This document shows positions 56,242-64,000 of a DNA stretch of 64,000 bases, one piece after another. Position numbers and translations under genes: made by a program. The notes under the pieces are model-generated. The model saw nothing but the letters and a program-made list of their open reading frames with translations. It ran no database searches and was not told where the DNA came from. Origin of the DNA: Bacteroides caecimuris (GTDB lineage Bacteria > Bacteroidota > Bacteroidia > Bacteroidales > Bacteroidaceae). Where the stretch lies: positions 3,658,001-3,722,000 of the forward strand of contig NZ_CP015401.2 in the NCBI RefSeq assembly GCF_001688725.2, read 5' to 3'. Each line of letters begins with the position of its first letter. Within the stretch, counting starts at the first letter, position 1.

Positions 56242-56916
56242 TTAAAACAAAAATACTCGAAATAATAGGTTCATCATCGGATGGAGCACCAAAAGAGCAC
56301 ATATCAGTCCGACAGCAAAACCGGAAAGCACCTCACCCAACGTGTGATGTCCCAATACAATTCGCGCAGAACCTAATATACCGGCAATCAATATAAACAG
56401 ACATAACCATCCGACCGGATTGTAACCGAACAAAGCACTGAAAGAAACCAGTCCGCCGATCACTCCGCCTATTCCTGCCATGTGTTCACTCAATTTCCAT
56501 TTCAAATTCACTGCAATGCAGATAATAGATACTACCAAAGAAACGAGGATGATACCTGTCATATACCAAGGTATATTCAGCCGGCGCATCATCAACAGGC
56601 AGAACACATACGAGATGATAGTCAGCAGAATCGGTACATAACGTTTCTTACGCTCACTCAACTCCTGACGGGCAAAGCCATTGATTTTACGAAACAGGAA
56701 AATGGTAATGGTAGGTGTCAGTATGGTAAAGCAGTAAACAATTCCCAACACGATCAACTTATATTGTATCGGCATGATACGAAGATAAGAAAACAGGAAT
56801 AACACCAGAAACGATAAAAACGGAATAGAAAATGGAGTAAAGACCATCGAAGTAGCTCTCGCCACCTGCAACATTGTCTTATCCGCTATGATATGCTCTC
56901 TTTCTCTGTCCATCAA
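56242..56916 (-). CDS. PAP2 superfamily membrane phosphatase-like protein
   Basis: This 224-residue protein has about six membrane segments. The PAP2 motifs are partial: KWKLSEHMAGIGG resembles motif 2 and SARIVLGHHTLGEVLSGFAVG resembles motif 3 (R, H, D/E). The first KxxxxxxRP motif is not clear, so catalysis is uncertain. It could act on a lipid or isoprenoid phosphate at the inner membrane. It lies between rpoN and gcvH on the same strand. Confidence 0.8.
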   Translation of the reverse strand: MMDREREHIIADKTMLQVARATSMVFTPFSIPFLSFLVLFLFSYLRIMPIQYKLIVLGIVYCFTILTPTITIFLFRKINGFARQELSERKKRYVPILLTIISYVFCLLMMRRLNIPWYMTGIILVSLVVSIICIAVNLKWKLSEHMAGIGGVIGGLVSFSALFGYNPVGWLCLFILIAGILGSARIVLGHHTLGEVLSGFAVGLICALLVLHPMMNLLFRVFLF

Positions 56917-56959
56917 TACTAATACTTAATACTTTATACTTAATACTTTATATTCGTTC

Positions 56960-58444
56960 TTATTTTCGAAGTCGCGCAACCGGAATATTCAACTGCTGAC
57001 GGTATTTGGCTACCGTTCTACGAGCAATGGGATAACCTTTCTCTTTCAAGATGTCTGCCAATTCATCATCTGTCAGCGGTTTCTTTTTGTCCTCCCCGTC
57101 AATACACTCTTTCAGAATCTTGCGTATCTCACGGACAGACATTTCTTCGCCGTCCTCTGTGGTATACCCGTCGCTGAAAAAGAATTTGAGCGGATAGATG
57201 CCGTAATTTGTCTGCACATATTTACTGTTGCTCACGCGGGAGATCGTTGAAATGTCCAGTCCGGTACGTTCAGCCACATCTTTCAAAATCATCGGTTTCA
57301 ACAGTGATTCGTCTCCTTCCAAGAAGAAAGGACGTTGTAAGTCAATGATAGCCTGCATGGTAGTCATCAGGGTATTCTGACGCTGCCGCACAGCATCGAT
57401 AAATCCTTGTGCCGCATCCATTTTCTGCTTCAGGAACATCATCGCTTCTTTGGATTCTTTTGATTGATTAGCCCTGTTTTTGGTATGCTCTTCCACCATT
57501 TCCGTGAAGTCGCGACTCATACGAAGTTCGGGAACATTACGGTTATTGAGGCTTACATTGATGGTTCCGTCATCATACGTTTCCACGATAAAGTCGGGAA
57601 CTATCTGTTGAAGATTCCTGCCAATCGTTTCTCCCAAAGAAGCACCCGGACGGGGATTCAGCTTGGTTATCTCATTAAGAGCTTCCTGGAAAGTTTCTTC
57701 ATCAATGTCCAGTTTCTTTATAATCTTCTCCCAATGTTTACGGGTGAATTCTTCATAACACTCTCTGATGATACGTTCTTCCAGCTCCAGTATCGGGTTG
57801 GGCTTCTTCTCTTCATCCTTCTTCCGGCAAATCTGTATCAACAGACATTCCTGAAGGCTGCGGGCACCGATACCAGCGGGATCAAAATCCTGCAAGATAC
57901 AGAGTGCTTCTTCCAGTTCTTCTTCTGTCGATTCGATACCGGCATAAATTGCCAGTTCATCACAGATGCTCTCCAATGACTTACGGAGCAGTCCGTCGTC
58001 GTCCAATGAACCGATCAGATATTCCACCAGATCACTCTGATGTTCGGTCAGGTTGCGTTCACGCAACTGTTCTTTCAGAATTTCATAAAAAGAGGTGGAA
58101 TCAGAGAACGGGATATCCTCCGCCTGTTCATCTTTCGAACGGTTGTTCTCTTGTAATTTATAATCGGGAATATCGTCTTCATTCAGATAATCACTCAAAG
58201 AATCATAATCGTTGGTATCGCTATCCATGCCATCTTCTGTAATGTCGGAATCAGCATACTCATCCGCAGCGTTTTCTTCTTTACCTTCTTCAAGTGCCGG
58301 ATTTTCAAGCAGTTCAGCATGGATACGGTCTTCCAGCTCTACTGCGGGAAGCTCCAACAGTTTCACGACCAGAATCTGCTGAGGCGAAAGCGTTTGTACC
58401 TGCTGTTGCGCCTGAGATTGTATTTGACGGGAACCTTGTGCCAT
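56960..58444 (-). CDS. rpoN: RNA polymerase sigma-54 factor
   Basis: This 494-residue protein has the N-terminal Gln/Leu-rich activator-interaction region (QQVQTLSPQQILVVKLLELP), an acidic linker (about 50-115), the core-binding domain and HTH (LKDVAERTGLDISTISRVSN). The C-terminal RpoN box ARRTVAKYRQQLNIP is present. It directs transcription from -24/-12 promoters with AAA activators such as the decayed one found at 12205-12500. Confidence 0.97.
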   Translation of the reverse strand: MAQGSRQIQSQAQQQVQTLSPQQILVVKLLELPAVELEDRIHAELLENPALEEGKEENAADEYADSDITEDGMDSDTNDYDSLSDYLNEDDIPDYKLQENNRSKDEQAEDIPFSDSTSFYEILKEQLRERNLTEHQSDLVEYLIGSLDDDGLLRKSLESICDELAIYAGIESTEEELEEALCILQDFDPAGIGARSLQECLLIQICRKKDEEKKPNPILELEERIIRECYEEFTRKHWEKIIKKLDIDEETFQEALNEITKLNPRPGASLGETIGRNLQQIVPDFIVETYDDGTINVSLNNRNVPELRMSRDFTEMVEEHTKNRANQSKESKEAMMFLKQKMDAAQGFIDAVRQRQNTLMTTMQAIIDLQRPFFLEGDESLLKPMILKDVAERTGLDISTISRVSNSKYVQTNYGIYPLKFFFSDGYTTEDGEEMSVREIRKILKECIDGEDKKKPLTDDELADILKEKGYPIARRTVAKYRQQLNIPVARLRK

Positions 58445-58547
58445 ATTCGTTTTTGCTTTCTACTATTTCTCGCTACAAAAGTAACTTTTTAACGAGAGAT
58501 TACACAGATTAGTGAGATAATTTTTAATCCTATAACACAAAAATCGT

Positions 58548-58555
58548 TATCTTTG
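58548..58555 (+). promoter_or_regulatory. Candidate -7 box of the aminopeptidase P gene
   Basis: TATCTTTG matches TAnnTTTG and lies 27 bp before the ATG at 58583. Confidence 0.5.
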
Positions 58556-58582
58556 TTGCACGAACTTAAAAATAAGGACAAT

Positions 58583-59956
58583 ATGTTTGCCAAAGAAACG
58601 TATATGCAGCGAAGAGCCCTGCTAAAAAAGAATTTAGGCTCCGGAGTATTGTTATTTCTCGGAAATGACGAGTGCGGACTGAACTACGAGGATAACACCT
58701 TCCGTTATCGTCAGGATTCCACTTTCCTTTATTATTTCGGACTTTCATGTGCCGGTCTTTCGGCTATTATTGATATTGATGAAGACAAAGAAATCATTTT
58801 TGGAGATGAACTGTCTATCGATGCCATCGTATGGATGGGATCGCAACCTACATTACACGAAAAATGTGAACGTGTGGGCGTAAAAAATCTGATGCCTTCC
58901 GCAGAAATTACAAGCTATCTCCACAAGTGCGTCCAGAAAGGGAAAGCGATTCATTACCTGCCACCTTACCGTGCCGAGCATAAGTTGAAACTGATGGATT
59001 GGCTGGGTATTCCCCCTACACGTCAGGAAGGTTCTGTTCCATTCATCCGTGCCGTTATCGCCCAACGTAATTACAAATCAGCCGAAGAAATTGTAGAAAT
59101 AGAGAAGGCTTGCGATGTAACTGCCGATATGCACATCACCGCCATGAAAGTGCTCCGTCCGGGCATGTATGAATACGAAGTGGTAGCGGAAATGAACCGG
59201 GTGGCCGAATCTAACAACTGCCAGCTTTCGTTTGCTACCATTGCCACTATCAACGGACAGACTTTACACAACCACTATCATGGAAATAAAGTAAAACCGG
59301 GTGATCTGTTCCTAATCGACGCAGGCGCAGAAGTAGAATCAGGCTATGCAGGCGATATGTCGTCTACCATTCCTGCCGACAAAAAGTTTACAGCCCGCCA
59401 GCGCGAAGTATACGAGATTCAGAATGCGATGCATCTGGAATCTGTAAAAGCTCTCCGTCCGGGTATTCCTTATATGGATGTATACGAACTGTCTGCCCGT
59501 GTCATGGTAGACGGTATGAAGGCACTCGGATTGATGAAAGGAAATACGGAAGATGCGGTCCGCGAAGGTGCTCATGCGTTATTTTATCCTCACGGATTAG
59601 GTCACATGATGGGATTGGACGTACACGACATGGAAAATCTGGGAGAGATATGGGTAGGATATAACGGCCAACCGAAGAGCACACAGTTCGGTCGCAAATC
59701 GCAACGTCTCGCCATTCCGTTGGAACCGGGATTTGTACACACGGTAGAACCGGGTATTTATTTTATTCCGGAACTGATCGACATGTGGAAAGGAGAAAAG
59801 AAATTTACCGATTTCATCAATTATGATGTAGTGGAAACTTATAAGGATTTTGGTGGTATCCGCAACGAGGAAGATTATCTGATTACAGAAACCGGCGCCC
59901 GCCGCTTAGGAAAGAAGATCCCTTTGACACCGGAAGAGGTAGAAGCTTTAAGATAA
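58583..59956 (+). CDS. Xaa-Pro aminopeptidase (aminopeptidase P family)
   Basis: This protein has 457 residues from the ATG at 58583, preceded by AAGGA. The in-frame TTG at 58553 lies inside the -7 box. It has an N-terminal AMP_N domain (FAKETYMQRRALLKKNLGSG). The M24 metallopeptidase domain has ligands in DAGAEVESGYAGDMSST, HGLGHMMGLDVHD, EPGIYF and a late Glu. It removes N-terminal residues before proline, in the cytosol. It is 4 bp upstream of the esterase pseudogene, probably cotranscribed. Confidence 0.93.
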   Translation: MFAKETYMQRRALLKKNLGSGVLLFLGNDECGLNYEDNTFRYRQDSTFLYYFGLSCAGLSAIIDIDEDKEIIFGDELSIDAIVWMGSQPTLHEKCERVGVKNLMPSAEITSYLHKCVQKGKAIHYLPPYRAEHKLKLMDWLGIPPTRQEGSVPFIRAVIAQRNYKSAEEIVEIEKACDVTADMHITAMKVLRPGMYEYEVVAEMNRVAESNNCQLSFATIATINGQTLHNHYHGNKVKPGDLFLIDAGAEVESGYAGDMSSTIPADKKFTARQREVYEIQNAMHLESVKALRPGIPYMDVYELSARVMVDGMKALGLMKGNTEDAVREGAHALFYPHGLGHMMGLDVHDMENLGEIWVGYNGQPKSTQFGRKSQRLAIPLEPGFVHTVEPGIYFIPELIDMWKGEKKFTDFINYDVVETYKDFGGIRNEEDYLITETGARRLGKKIPLTPEEVEALR

Positions 59957-59960
59957 ACCA

Positions 59961-61281
59961 ATGAATAACACCATGAAGAGACTACTTTTATCTGTATGGC
60001 TATTGTCACTTACCTTGCTGTCCGCCGTAGCTGAAAACTATCCTTATAAAAGCGATGTGCTTTGGGTCACCGTTCCCAATCATGCCGACTGGCTTTATAA
60101 AACGGGAGAAAAAGCAACTGTGGAGGTACAATTCTATAAATACGGTATCCCCAGGGATAACGTAACCGTCACTTATGAAATAGGGGGTGATATGATGCCT
60201 GTTGCCGATACCAAAGGAAGTGCAACTTTAAAGAATGGCAGGGCTGTGATTCCTGTGGGCACAATGAAAGAGCCGGGATTCCGCGACTGCCGCCTGAAAG
60301 CAACTGTAGATGGAAAGACCTATTCACATCATATCAAAGTAGGATTTTCACCGGAGAAACTTCGTCCATATACCACCATGCCTTCCGATTTCAAGGAATT
60401 TTGGGAAAAGGCTAAGGCGGAACAAAAGGAGTTTCCCCTAACGTATACCAAAGAACATGTCGAAAAATATTCCACTGATAAAATAGACTGTTATCTCGTA
60501 AAATTGCAACTGAACAAACGTGGGCAATGCGTCTACGGATATTTATTCTATCCGAAAAAAGAAGGAAAGTTTCCGGTTGTCTTGTGCCCTCCGGGAGCAG
60601 GTATCAAAACCATCAAAGAGCCTCTACGCCATAAATATTATGCGGAGCAAGGATGCATCCGTTTTGAATTCGAGATACACGGTCTGAATCCGGAAATGAC
60701 TGATGAAGAATTTAAAGAAATCAGCAACGCTTTTAATGGCAGAGAAAACGGCTATCTGACCAACGGGCTCGACAGCCGTGATAATTACTATATGAAGCGG
60801 GTATATCTGGCTTGTGTACGCGGCATCGACTTTCTAACTTCCCTACCGGAATGGGATGGTAAGAATGTGATCGCACAAGGAGGTAGCCAGGGAGGCGCCC
60901 TAGCATTAATCACCGCCGGACTGGATGAACGGGTGACAGCTTGCGTCGCCAATCATCCTGCCTTAAGCGATATGGCAGGCTATAAAGCCGGACGTGCCGG
61001 TGGCTATCCGCATTTCTTCAGAAATTCGGTGGATATGGATACCCCCAAAAAAATAAAGACAATGGCCTATTATGATGTAGTGAACTTTGCTAAATTGATA
61101 AAAACAGACACCTATATAACGGGGATTCAACGATGATGTATGTCCTCCGACTACCAGCTATATAGTATACAATGTATTAAACTGTCCGAAAGAAGCCCTG
61201 ATTACTCCTATTAATGAGCATTGGACCTCCAATGATACGGAATATGGGCATCTGCTTTGGATAAAGAAGCATTTGAAATAA
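59961..61281 (+). pseudogene. Frameshifted acetyl-xylan esterase/cephalosporin-C deacetylase family gene
   Basis: The first 391 codons encode a signal peptide (ending SAVAE), a beta-sandwich N-terminal domain and an AXE1-type alpha/beta hydrolase with the nucleophile Ser309 in GGSQGG. At about 61120 the frame breaks and stops at 61136. In another frame the sequence continues as GFNDDVCPPTTSYIVYN and ITPINEHWTSNDTEYGHLLW, ending at 61281. That lost part contains the expected catalytic Asp and His. A two-base deletion (or one-base insertion) therefore inactivates it unless it is a sequencing error. The intact ancestor would deacetylate polysaccharide esters in the periplasm. Confidence 0.85.
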
Positions 61282-61586
61282 AGAATCAATCATTCCATTC
61301 GGATATGGGCAACTACTCTTTTTTTCCTTATATATACTCACTATGCTGGATATATATGTCCAGCAAGCGGGGTATATATATTCACCACGTGGGCAAAAGT
61401 AAGGTGAAACGTGGGCTTATGATTGCTTGCATGTGGGCTGGAACCCGCCAACACGTGGGCTGAACAAAACAGAGCCTGTATCTAGGTAAAACAAAGCCTC
61501 TGTTACAATGCAATGCAGGCTCCGTTTTGTTACTGACAAACTAGATTTCAAAGTACACCTACCCCATGGCAAACTGAACACCCTAC
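61282..61586. other. Intergenic region with hairpins and GTGGGC repeats
   Basis: Between convergent genes lie a TGCTGGA/TCCAGCA hairpin (61344-61365), four ACGTGGGC-like units (about 61386-61460) and a long inverted repeat CAAAACAGAGCCTG/CAGGCTCCGTTTTG (61465-61478 and 61516-61529). No gene is seen. Confidence 0.6.
61465..61529. terminator. Candidate terminator with alternative pairing
   Basis: CAAAACAGAGCCTG pairs with CAGGCTCCGTTTTG (one mismatch). AACAGAG can instead pair with CTCTGTT near 61498-61504. It lies between converging transcripts. Confidence 0.45.
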
Positions 61587-63260
61587 TTAATATTTAAAGC
61601 TACTACCTCCTAAGAATTCGCGCAATAAGGACGTAGGCGGAATCTCCTTATCCTGTACAGGAACAAAATATTTGATAAACTTCAGCAATCGGTATGCTTC
61701 GCAATATTCAGGACAGTTGCGCGGAACTCCCATCAGAATAGGTTCGGCATGCAAACGGAGAACTGCAAACTCAAAAAGCAGCGCCGAATTAAACATTACG
61801 TCGGCATTCTCTTGATAGGGGAAAATCCATTTATCTTCACCGGCACGTACACTCGGCCAGCGTAATATCGTTTCACGTGCCGAATATCCCCGATAATTGA
61901 AGTCACGGATAATGCGACGCAACAGACGGTTGTCAGTTGTCGGAATCCAGTTATGGTCATCCAAAGAGATGGTGGTTAATGCCGAAACATAAATCTTGAA
62001 TTTCCGTTCAGCCGGTATATGCGGTGTCAGTTCCGGATTCAGGGCATGAATACCTTCCAGAATCAGAATCGTATTATCTTCTATTTTCAGTTTATCGCCT
62101 TTATACTCCTTCTTGCCAAGAGAGAAATTAAAACGAGGCAGTTCCACCTCTTCACCGCGTAGGAGTGCCTGCAACTGTTGATTGAACAGTTCCAGATCAA
62201 GTGCATACAGTGATTCATAATCATAATTTCCGTTTTCATCCAAAGGAGTCTCTTCACGATCTACAAAGTAATTATCCAAAGAGATCGGGAATGGTTTCAG
62301 TCCATTAGTCATTAGCTGGATAGAAAGCCGTTTACTGAAAGTTGTCTTTCCCGAAGAAGACGGTCCGGCAATCAATACCAGTTTTACCTGGTTACCGTTT
62401 TCACCACGATGGAATATAGTATCGGCTATCTGAGCTATTTTCTTCTCCTGCAGTGCTTCTGCAACATTTATCAGATCGGTTGCATGTCCCTCTTCGCAGG
62501 CCAGGTTAAAATCTCCGGCATTGTTAAGCCCCATGATATAACTCCAGTTTAGGTATTCTTTAAAGACATCCAGCATTTTTTCCTGCTTCACCACATCTTC
62601 AAGCACATTCGGATTTTCCCGGCTCGGAATCCGGAGGAGCAATCCATCGTAATATTTCACGATATCGAATAATTTAAGATATCCGGTACTGGGTAGCAGG
62701 TTCCCATAATAATAATCAATGGTATCACCCAATGTATAATAATAGGTATAGAGCGAACCGGAAGTTTCCAGCAACCTCACTTTATCATTCATTCCTCGCT
62801 CGCTGAAAACACGCACAGCTTCAGCCGTGTGACATTCAATACGGTGATAGGAAATATTCTCCGCGATAATCTCCTGCATCCGTTGCTTGATGCGTGTCAC
62901 ATCTTCCAGTTCGATGGGGCGTCCAATCCGCAAATTGCAGAAATAGCCTTTTGAAACAGGATGTTCTACAAACAGTTTACCATCAGGAAACAGTTCCGTG
63001 ACTGCCTTAAACAATACAAAGCAGAGCGAACGGACATACGTACGCATACCGGACTGATCTCTCACATCCAGAAACTCTACATCCTTATTATTATAAACTC
63101 TGAAGTTAAGCCCCTCGGAACGATTATTGACCTTGGCACTTACTACCTGATAAGGAAAATTAAGATTAAAACCGTAATAAATATCCAAAAGTGAGCTTCC
63201 GATAGGGAATTCTTTGGAAATATTGTTATTTTTGCAACATATTTGTAACATCTGTTTCAT
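61587..63260 (-). CDS. Uridine-kinase-like nucleoside kinase with TGS/ThrRS-like N-terminus
   Basis: This 557-residue protein has an N-terminal TGS-like domain (about residues 1-65). A threonyl-tRNA-synthetase second-additional-domain-like region follows (about 70-220; KLFVEHPVSKGYFCNLR and EIIAENISYHRIECHTAEAV). The PRK/uridine kinase domain has Walker A IAGPSSSGKTTF at about residue 285 and ISLDNYFVDREETP. This architecture is standard in Bacteroides and clostridia. It presumably phosphorylates a nucleoside with ATP or GTP. The substrate is not settled by sequence. It is a single gene, divergent from the cotransporter. Confidence 0.9.
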   Translation of the reverse strand: MKQMLQICCKNNNISKEFPIGSSLLDIYYGFNLNFPYQVVSAKVNNRSEGLNFRVYNNKDVEFLDVRDQSGMRTYVRSLCFVLFKAVTELFPDGKLFVEHPVSKGYFCNLRIGRPIELEDVTRIKQRMQEIIAENISYHRIECHTAEAVRVFSERGMNDKVRLLETSGSLYTYYYTLGDTIDYYYGNLLPSTGYLKLFDIVKYYDGLLLRIPSRENPNVLEDVVKQEKMLDVFKEYLNWSYIMGLNNAGDFNLACEEGHATDLINVAEALQEKKIAQIADTIFHRGENGNQVKLVLIAGPSSSGKTTFSKRLSIQLMTNGLKPFPISLDNYFVDREETPLDENGNYDYESLYALDLELFNQQLQALLRGEEVELPRFNFSLGKKEYKGDKLKIEDNTILILEGIHALNPELTPHIPAERKFKIYVSALTTISLDDHNWIPTTDNRLLRRIIRDFNYRGYSARETILRWPSVRAGEDKWIFPYQENADVMFNSALLFEFAVLRLHAEPILMGVPRNCPEYCEAYRLLKFIKYFVPVQDKEIPPTSLLREFLGGSSFKY

Positions 63261-63342
63261 CGAGTTCGTTAAAAGGTGAATAATTTGGAACTAATATACT
63301 TATAATCAGATAGAGAACAAATAACCATTAAAAATATTATAG

Positions 63343-64000
63343 ATGGAATATTCTTTTTATGATTTTTTAAAGCTTATAGGCTCATTAGGACTCTTCCTTT
63401 ACGGAATGAAGATTATGAGTGAGGGCTTACAAAAGGTCGCGGGTGACAGATTGCGAAGTATTCTAACGGCAATGACTACCAATCGGGTAACGGGAGTTTT
63501 AACAGGAGTGTTAATAACAGCTCTTATCCAGTCTTCTTCAGCAACGACAGTGATGGTCGTAAGTTTCGTAAACGCCGGATTGCTCACACTTGCCGAATCC
63601 ATCAGCGTCATTATGGGTGCTAATATCGGTACTACCGTGACTGCCTGGATCATTTCAATTTTCGGATTTAAGGTTGATATGGCTGCCTTCGCTCTCCCGC
63701 TCTTAGCCATCGCCCTTCCGCTCATCTTCTCCGGCAAAAGCAACCGCAAGTCCATCGGCGAATTCATTTTCGGTTTTTCTTTCCTTTTCATGGGGCTTTC
63801 TTATCTGAAAGCAAACGCGCCCGACCTGAACGCCAACCCGGAAATGCTTGCCTTCGTACAAAACTACACGGACATGGGATTCTTCTCCATCATCCTGTTC
63901 TTACTCATCGGTACTATATTGACGATGATTGTACAGGCCTCCGCCGCCACCATGGCAATTACATTGATTATGTGCGCCAACGGATGGATCAGTCTGGAAC
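63343..64000 (+). CDS. Na/Pi cotransporter family protein, partial at window edge
   Basis: The frame starts at ATG 63343 (MEYSFYDFLKLIGSLGLFLY) and remains open to the end of the window (219 codons). It shows the repeated NptA-type motifs: LIQSSSATTVMVVSFVN with IMGANIGTTVTAW in the first repeat and IVQASAATMAITLIM in the second. Multiple membrane segments are evident. The family moves phosphate with sodium, and many bacterial members carry a C-terminal PhoU-like domain that would lie beyond the window. Confidence 0.92.
   Translation, partial: MEYSFYDFLKLIGSLGLFLYGMKIMSEGLQKVAGDRLRSILTAMTTNRVTGVLTGVLITALIQSSSATTVMVVSFVNAGLLTLAESISVIMGANIGTTVTAWIISIFGFKVDMAAFALPLLAIALPLIFSGKSNRKSIGEFIFGFSFLFMGLSYLKANAPDLNANPEMLAFVQNYTDMGFFSIILFLLIGTILTMIVQASAATMAITLIMCANGWISLE

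Overview
The window looks like chromosomal DNA of a Bacteroides species, probably from the B. thetaiotaomicron/ovatus/xylanisolvens neighbourhood. The species cannot be fixed from the sequence alone. The evidence is a SusC/SusD operon, Bacteroides-type promoters (TTTG then TAnnTTTG), the long Bacteroidetes form of IspG, an N-terminally extended uridine-kinase-like nucleoside kinase, and many short outer-membrane barrels and lipoproteins.

Region by region: 1-11771 (minus strand) is one Sus-like operon of SusC, SusD, a DUF4843-type lipoprotein, a beta-sandwich lipoprotein and two large leucine-rich-repeat lipoproteins, the last cut by the window edge. It contains no glycoside hydrolase. The 1.4-kb gap after it (11772-13161) holds the operon promoter, an unannotated decayed NtrC-type response regulator and a 0.5-kb element with terminal inverted repeats. 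13162-17484 carries a four-domain persulfide/CoA-disulfide reductase fusion with a MarR regulator, then two envelope proteins. 17588-22240 (minus) carries a GH3/beta-lactamase fusion and a 5'-nucleotidase split into two genes. rplS, a ROK glucokinase, a five-gene MacAB-TolC-like export operon (24168-29903), two envelope proteins and a CvfB-like S1 protein follow.

33335-46544 is an AT-rich accessory island. It begins with a tyrosine recombinase and continues with a small Cro-like HTH protein and a type IC restriction-modification operon in the order hsdM - hsdS - prrC-like - hsdR. Two further putative defence genes end it: a PIN-like nuclease with a C-terminal membrane anchor, and an AlbA_2/GHKL protein. 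The gene between hsdS and hsdR carries a full set of ABC-ATPase motifs and an Arg-(3)-Glu-(31)-His triad with exactly the spacing known for the PrrC tRNA-Lys anticodon nuclease. The island therefore looks like a DNA-restriction system with a built-in tRNA-cleaving back-up. This is the most interesting system in the window.

46953-64000 returns to core genome. It holds mdh, a zinc/cadmium P-type ATPase with its Fur-family regulator and a candidate operator, an AAA_14/DUF4143 ATPase, an outer-membrane barrel, the minus-strand run ispG-purE-gcvH-PAP2-rpoN, an aminopeptidase P, a frameshifted acetyl-esterase pseudogene, a nucleoside kinase, and the start of a Na/phosphate cotransporter. Several intergenic gaps contain structured repeat arrays with alternating inverted units. 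I found no tRNA, rRNA or CRISPR array.
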